Shown here: one piece after another, positions 6,804 through 9,969 of the stretch | Layout: every line of letters begins with the position of its first letter | Position numbering within the stretch: the stretch's first letter is position 1 | NCBI GenBank assembly: GCA_045634345.1 | Contig: JAZRAB010000091.1 | Span: 1-9,969 of the forward strand | Length of the DNA: 9,969 nucleotides | Source of the DNA: Flemingiibacterium sp045634345 | Lineage (GTDB): Bacteria; Bacillota; Clostridia; Oscillospirales; CAG-272 | Direction: 5' to 3' | The notes under the pieces: model-generated | What the model was told of the DNA's origin: nothing | Database searches by the model: none | What the model saw: only the letters and a program-made list of their open reading frames with translations | Translations under genes and position numbers: made by a program

Positions 6804-9042
6804 ATTCCTCGTCAAAGCGTATCTGCATCTTGTCGATATCGTACTCCTCAAGAAGCACCGAAGCGGCGGGGATTTTTATCTTATGATATTTTGACGCATT
6901 CGCAATCTTGTCCTCGAAATTGCGCATTATCGATGTTACCTTTTGGTTTCGCTTCATCTGCATAAGCTGTACACCAACCGAGCTTCTGGTAGTCTTTTCA
7001 GGAATAAGCTCACTCTTTATGGAAATTGCGCGGTGTGCATCATTCACAATCAAAATTCCGCACGGCTCTGCAATGTACATTGCACCTGCAAGCGGTGACG
7101 AATCCGCATATGCCGCTGTAAGCTTGCGTCTGTTGGTCTTGGTCTGATACGCGCTTATCGGCACACGCACACCCTTGCCGTTTTCAAACACAAATACCAT
7201 ATACGCATCGTCTCGGTACTCCGTAAGCACTGCCATTGCAGCGACCTTTTCGCCCTCATCAAATCCAAGCTTTGCGGGAATATAATCGCCGAGCTGAGAT
7301 GCCTTCACATTATCGAAATCGTCTATCTTCGCCTTGTAGCATTGAGCTTTATCGGAGAAGAAGATGACCTCGGCAATATTTTCTGTATCCTGCTCATGTA
7401 CGATAACATCTCCGTCCTTGAGCTGCTGCACATCACTTCCGCGAAGCGACTGAGGTGTTATCTTCTTAAAGTAACCGTCACGTGTAAGATATACACGCAC
7501 GTTATAGTTTTCGACCTCGCTCTCGGGCTCGTATACTTCGATATCGTCGGGGCACATGAGCTGTGTAAGACGCGGTTTTGCATACTTTTTCTTGATCTCA
7601 CGAAGCTCGTTTGCAATGTGCTCACGAACCTTGATGTCGTCACCGATCTTTGCTTCAAGCTCGGCAATATCTTTTTGCAGAGTTTCTATTTCCTTAATTC
7701 TATTGATAATATATTCGCGGTTGAGATAGCGGAGCTTTATTTCTGCGATATACTCTGCCTGAATCTCGTCGATTCCAAAGCCTGCCATGAGGTTGGGAAC
7801 AACATCAGCTTCAAGCTCTGTCTCGCGGACGATCTTTATAGCCTTGTCTATATCAAGAAGAATCTTGCCAAGTCCCATCAAAAGATGAAGCTTGTCTTTC
7901 TTTTTCTTTAATTCATACGAAAGCTCGCGGCGCACGCATCCCATTCGGAAGCGTATCCATTCGTTCAGTATTTCGATAACGCCCATCTGACGCGGCGTTC
8001 CGTCAATAAGGACATTGAAATTACAGTTGAAGTTATCCTCAAGCGAGGTAAGCTTAAAGAGCTTTGTCATCAGCTTATCGGGATCAACTCCGCGACGCAG
8101 ATCAAGTGTCAGCTTGAAGCCGGAAAGGTCGATCTCATCACGGAAGTCGACTATTTCCTTGAGCTTACCCTCTTTAACAAGATCGGCAATTCGATTCATG
8201 ATAAGCTCAATAGAAGTTGAGTACGGTATCTGTGTGATATCGATACAGTTGTCGCGTTTTTCGTAATTATAACGCGAGCGAAGCGTTATGCCGCCGCGCC
8301 CTGTCTTCATGATCTCGCGCATCTTATCGCGGTCATAAATGAGATAAGCACCTCCGGGGAAATCAGGCGCTTTAATTATATCAAGCATCTTATCAACCGG
8401 TGTATCCGGGCGGCGAAGAAGCTGTATTGCACCGTCGCATATTTCGCCGAGATTAAACGAACAGATATTACTCGTCATACCGACGGCAATTCCAAGATTC
8501 GGCGTTACGAGAACATTAGGAAATGTGGTCGGCAAAAGCACGGGTTCTTTCATGGTGGCATCGTAGTTGTCAACCATGTCAACCGCGTCTTTATCTATGC
8601 CGCGGAAAAGCTCGGCGCAGAACGAGTCAAGCTTTACTTCCGTGTAACGTGACGCGGCATACGCCATATCGCGGCTGTACTGCTTACCGAAGCTTCCCTT
8701 TGAATCAACAAAAGGATGAAGAAGCGCTTCATGCCCTCTTGTCAGACGAACCATGGTCTCATAGATAGCCGCATCACCGTGAGGATTCAGCTTCATCGTC
8801 TGACCGACAACATTCGCCGATTTTGTGCGCACCCCTGTGAGAAGTCCCATTTTATACATAGTATAAAGGAGCTTACGGTGTGAGGGCTTGAACCCGTCGA
8901 TTTCGGGGATTGCGCGGTCGCGGATAACATACATCGCGTAAGGCATGAAATTTGTGCGTATGGTGTCGGTTATCGCCTGATCTGTTATCTCGGCGGTAAT
9001 ACCGCTTGTAGTGCGCTCGATTTCTTTTGATTTGCGTGCCAT
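6802..9042 (-). CDS. Type IIA DNA topoisomerase subunit A (ParC/GyrA-like, atypical clostridial form)
   Basis: This is the 746-residue DNA-cleaving subunit of an ATP-dependent topoisomerase; it needs a GyrB/ParE-like partner, which is not in the window. The winged-helix/tower region (about 30-500) has DGFKPSHRKLLYTM, the quinolone-region motif NPHGDAAIYETMVR (87-99) and the catalytic Arg132-Tyr133 in AASRYTEVKL. A coiled-coil segment follows (about 440-490). The C-terminal part (about 510-746) has roughly four beta-pinwheel-like repeats (for example VRVYLTRDGYFKKI and FVFENGKGVRVPI). No GyrA box (QRRGGKG-like) is present, and the total is short for GyrA, so decatenation (topo IV-like) is more likely than supercoiling. 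Ala91 and Glu95 occupy the positions of E. coli GyrA Ser83 and Asp87, and GMTSNICSFN replaces the usual GMATNIPPHN. The ATG has GGAGAA (9048-9053) 5 nt upstream. Family membership is certain; the exact paralogue is less so. Confidence 0.93.
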   Translation of the reverse strand: MARKSKEIERTTSGITAEITDQAITDTIRTNFMPYAMYVIRDRAIPEIDGFKPSHRKLLYTMYKMGLLTGVRTKSANVVGQTMKLNPHGDAAIYETMVRLTRGHEALLHPFVDSKGSFGKQYSRDMAYAASRYTEVKLDSFCAELFRGIDKDAVDMVDNYDATMKEPVLLPTTFPNVLVTPNLGIAVGMTSNICSFNLGEICDGAIQLLRRPDTPVDKMLDIIKAPDFPGGAYLIYDRDKMREIMKTGRGGITLRSRYNYEKRDNCIDITQIPYSTSIELIMNRIADLVKEGKLKEIVDFRDEIDLSGFKLTLDLRRGVDPDKLMTKLFKLTSLEDNFNCNFNVLIDGTPRQMGVIEILNEWIRFRMGCVRRELSYELKKKKDKLHLLMGLGKILLDIDKAIKIVRETELEADVVPNLMAGFGIDEIQAEYIAEIKLRYLNREYIINRIKEIETLQKDIAELEAKIGDDIKVREHIANELREIKKKYAKPRLTQLMCPDDIEVYEPESEVENYNVRVYLTRDGYFKKITPQSLRGSDVQQLKDGDVIVHEQDTENIAEVIFFSDKAQCYKAKIDDFDNVKASQLGDYIPAKLGFDEGEKVAAMAVLTEYRDDAYMVFVFENGKGVRVPISAYQTKTNRRKLTAAYADSSPLAGAMYIAEPCGILIVNDAHRAISIKSELIPEKTTRSSVGVQLMQMKRNQKVTSIMRNFEDKIANASKYHKIKIPAASVLLEEYDIDKMQIRFDEE

Positions 9043-9096
9043 CGTTGTTCTCCGTTTCGTTATGAAATATCTGATTTTATATGGTCATGCCTGCAT

Positions 9097-9969
9097 TTAT
9101 AATTCAATGATCTCATGTCCCGCCGCTTTGAGCATCCGGTTGTACACGGCAAGACCGATTCCTGTTTTCTCGGGGACCTTAACATAAAATATATCGCATC
9201 CGTATTCATCAATCTCACGTAGCTTCTTGAAAAGGAAGTGTGCCTCATTTTTAATATTGTGCTCGCCGATAGATACAAGTGAAATATCAAGATCATTAAA
9301 TATGTTCACTTCGTCCTCAAAAACAATTGCACCGATTTTTTTCGACTCCGCTTGTCCGGCGAGAAATTTATGTATCCTTTCGTTCGAGCCGTCAAGCATT
9401 ATGAGACGTGTATCAGGCGCATAGTGACGGTATTTCATGCCGGGTGCCAGTGGACGCTCACCTATGTTTAACTTTCCGGTTATCGCCTTATCAAGCTTAA
9501 CTTCGCCAAGCTTCGAGAGCATTTCTACCGTAATTCCACCGGGACGCAAAAGCGTCATTACATCGCCATCCAGCTTAACTATAGTCGATTCAACGCCGAT
9601 GTCGGATTCATCGCCTACTATTATCATGTCGATTCGTCCCGTCATATCATCAATAACATGCTGTGCGCAGGTCGGGCTGGGTTTTCCCGAAATATTAGCA
9701 CTCGGCGCAGCTATCGGAACTCCTGCCGCCGCGATAAGTCGATGTGCGTATTCATTTGACGGCACTCTTATTGCAACTGTATCAAGACCGCCCGTTACTG
9801 TATCGGGAATACATTCGCGTTTTTTAAGAACAACCGTAATCGGTCCCGGCATAAATTCATCAGCGATGCGCCAAAAGAGCTCGTTTGTATGGCAGTACTT
9901 GTCCGCATCCGCCACATTTGCAAGATGAATGATAAGGGGGTTATCGGACGGTCTGCCCTTTGCGGCGTA
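9097..9969 (-). CDS. L-threonylcarbamoyladenylate synthase, Sua5/YwlC type (partial, N-terminus beyond window)
   Basis: This enzyme makes threonylcarbamoyl-AMP from threonine, bicarbonate and ATP, the activated donor for t6A37 in ANN-decoding tRNAs, which is used by the TsaD complex. 290 residues are visible. The frame is open to the right edge without a credible start, and the first visible residues, AAKGRPSDNPLIIH, are the conserved YrdC substrate-binding motif, so roughly 50 N-terminal residues lie outside. Other YrdC signatures are PGPITVVLKK, APSANISGKPSPT and GVESTIVKL. A linker with PLAPGMKYRHYAPDT leads to the smaller Sua5 C-terminal domain (about visible residues 187-290), which separates Sua5 from the shorter TsaC. 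The GTG at 9913-9915 is an internal valine, not the start. The gene probably leads the minus-strand operon and ends 54 nt before the topoisomerase start. Confidence 0.95.
   Translation of the reverse strand, partial: YAAKGRPSDNPLIIHLANVADADKYCHTNELFWRIADEFMPGPITVVLKKRECIPDTVTGGLDTVAIRVPSNEYAHRLIAAAGVPIAAPSANISGKPSPTCAQHVIDDMTGRIDMIIVGDESDIGVESTIVKLDGDVMTLLRPGGITVEMLSKLGEVKLDKAITGKLNIGERPLAPGMKYRHYAPDTRLIMLDGSNERIHKFLAGQAESKKIGAIVFEDEVNIFNDLDISLVSIGEHNIKNEAHFLFKKLREIDEYGCDIFYVKVPEKTGIGLAVYNRMLKAAGHEIIEL

Noticed and set aside
7342..7911. 189-residue open frame on the plus strand, antisense to the topoisomerase
   Set aside because: It is Leu/Cys/Phe-rich with no recognisable domain and lies fully opposite the well-conserved tower/coiled-coil part of the topoisomerase; typical shadow frame.
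9043..9096. Possible separate promoter for the topoisomerase gene (TATAAA-like box on the minus strand)
   Set aside because: The only -35-like hexamer, TTGAAT, is about 20 bp away, so spacing is poor; read-through from sua5 is the simpler view.
9913..9915. GTG as the start codon of the Sua5 gene
   Set aside because: The frame continues upstream to the window edge and encodes the conserved KGRPSDNPL motif, so the GTG is an internal valine.
1..9969. Mobile element, phage, CRISPR or defence/toxin system
   Set aside because: No transposase, integrase, terminal repeats, regularly spaced repeats, Cas proteins or toxin-antitoxin-like pairs could be seen; all genes read as chromosomal families.

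Overview
The window looks like chromosomal core and near-core DNA from a low-to-moderate GC Gram-positive bacterium, most likely a member of the Clostridia (Oscillospiraceae-like). The reasons are strong AAGGAGG-type ribosome binding sites, AT-rich intergenic DNA with consensus sigma-A promoters, a PhoB/PhoR-style two-component pair of clostridial type, a citramalate synthase, a clostridial-style MATE transporter, a DUF2974 hydrolase and an atypical ParC-like topoisomerase A subunit. The taxonomic placement is inferred from protein style only.

Layout. Positions 1-1583 (minus strand) hold a two-component system: a response regulator (900-1583) followed 12 nt later by its sensor kinase, which starts at 887 and is cut by the left edge. 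A 238-bp divergent promoter region (1584-1821) carries a promoter for each direction, an 11-bp inverted repeat and a set of GTAA repeats. Positions 1822-3414 (plus strand) encode (R)-citramalate synthase (cimA), read from a perfect TTGACA-N17-TATAAT promoter. A strong hairpin at 3429-3461 ends transcription from both sides.

From the right edge down to 3466, everything is on the minus strand and closely packed, probably one operon. In transcription order it is a Sua5-type threonylcarbamoyl-AMP synthase (5' end beyond the window), a type IIA topoisomerase subunit A, an acetyl-esterase-like alpha/beta hydrolase, a MATE efflux protein and a DUF2974 alpha/beta hydrolase. The gaps are 54, 13, 32 and 0 nt. 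The last junction is TAAATG, which suggests translational coupling.

Functionally the window combines isoleucine-precursor synthesis (CimA), tRNA t6A modification (Sua5), DNA topology (ParC-like), transport, two hydrolases of unknown substrate and a signalling pair, probably phosphate- or envelope-type. There is no sign of mobile elements, CRISPR, phage or RNA genes, and no gene-free stretch exceeds 300 bp. I did not find a convincing undescribed system. The most notable points are the divergent regulatory region and the unusual topoisomerase subunit.
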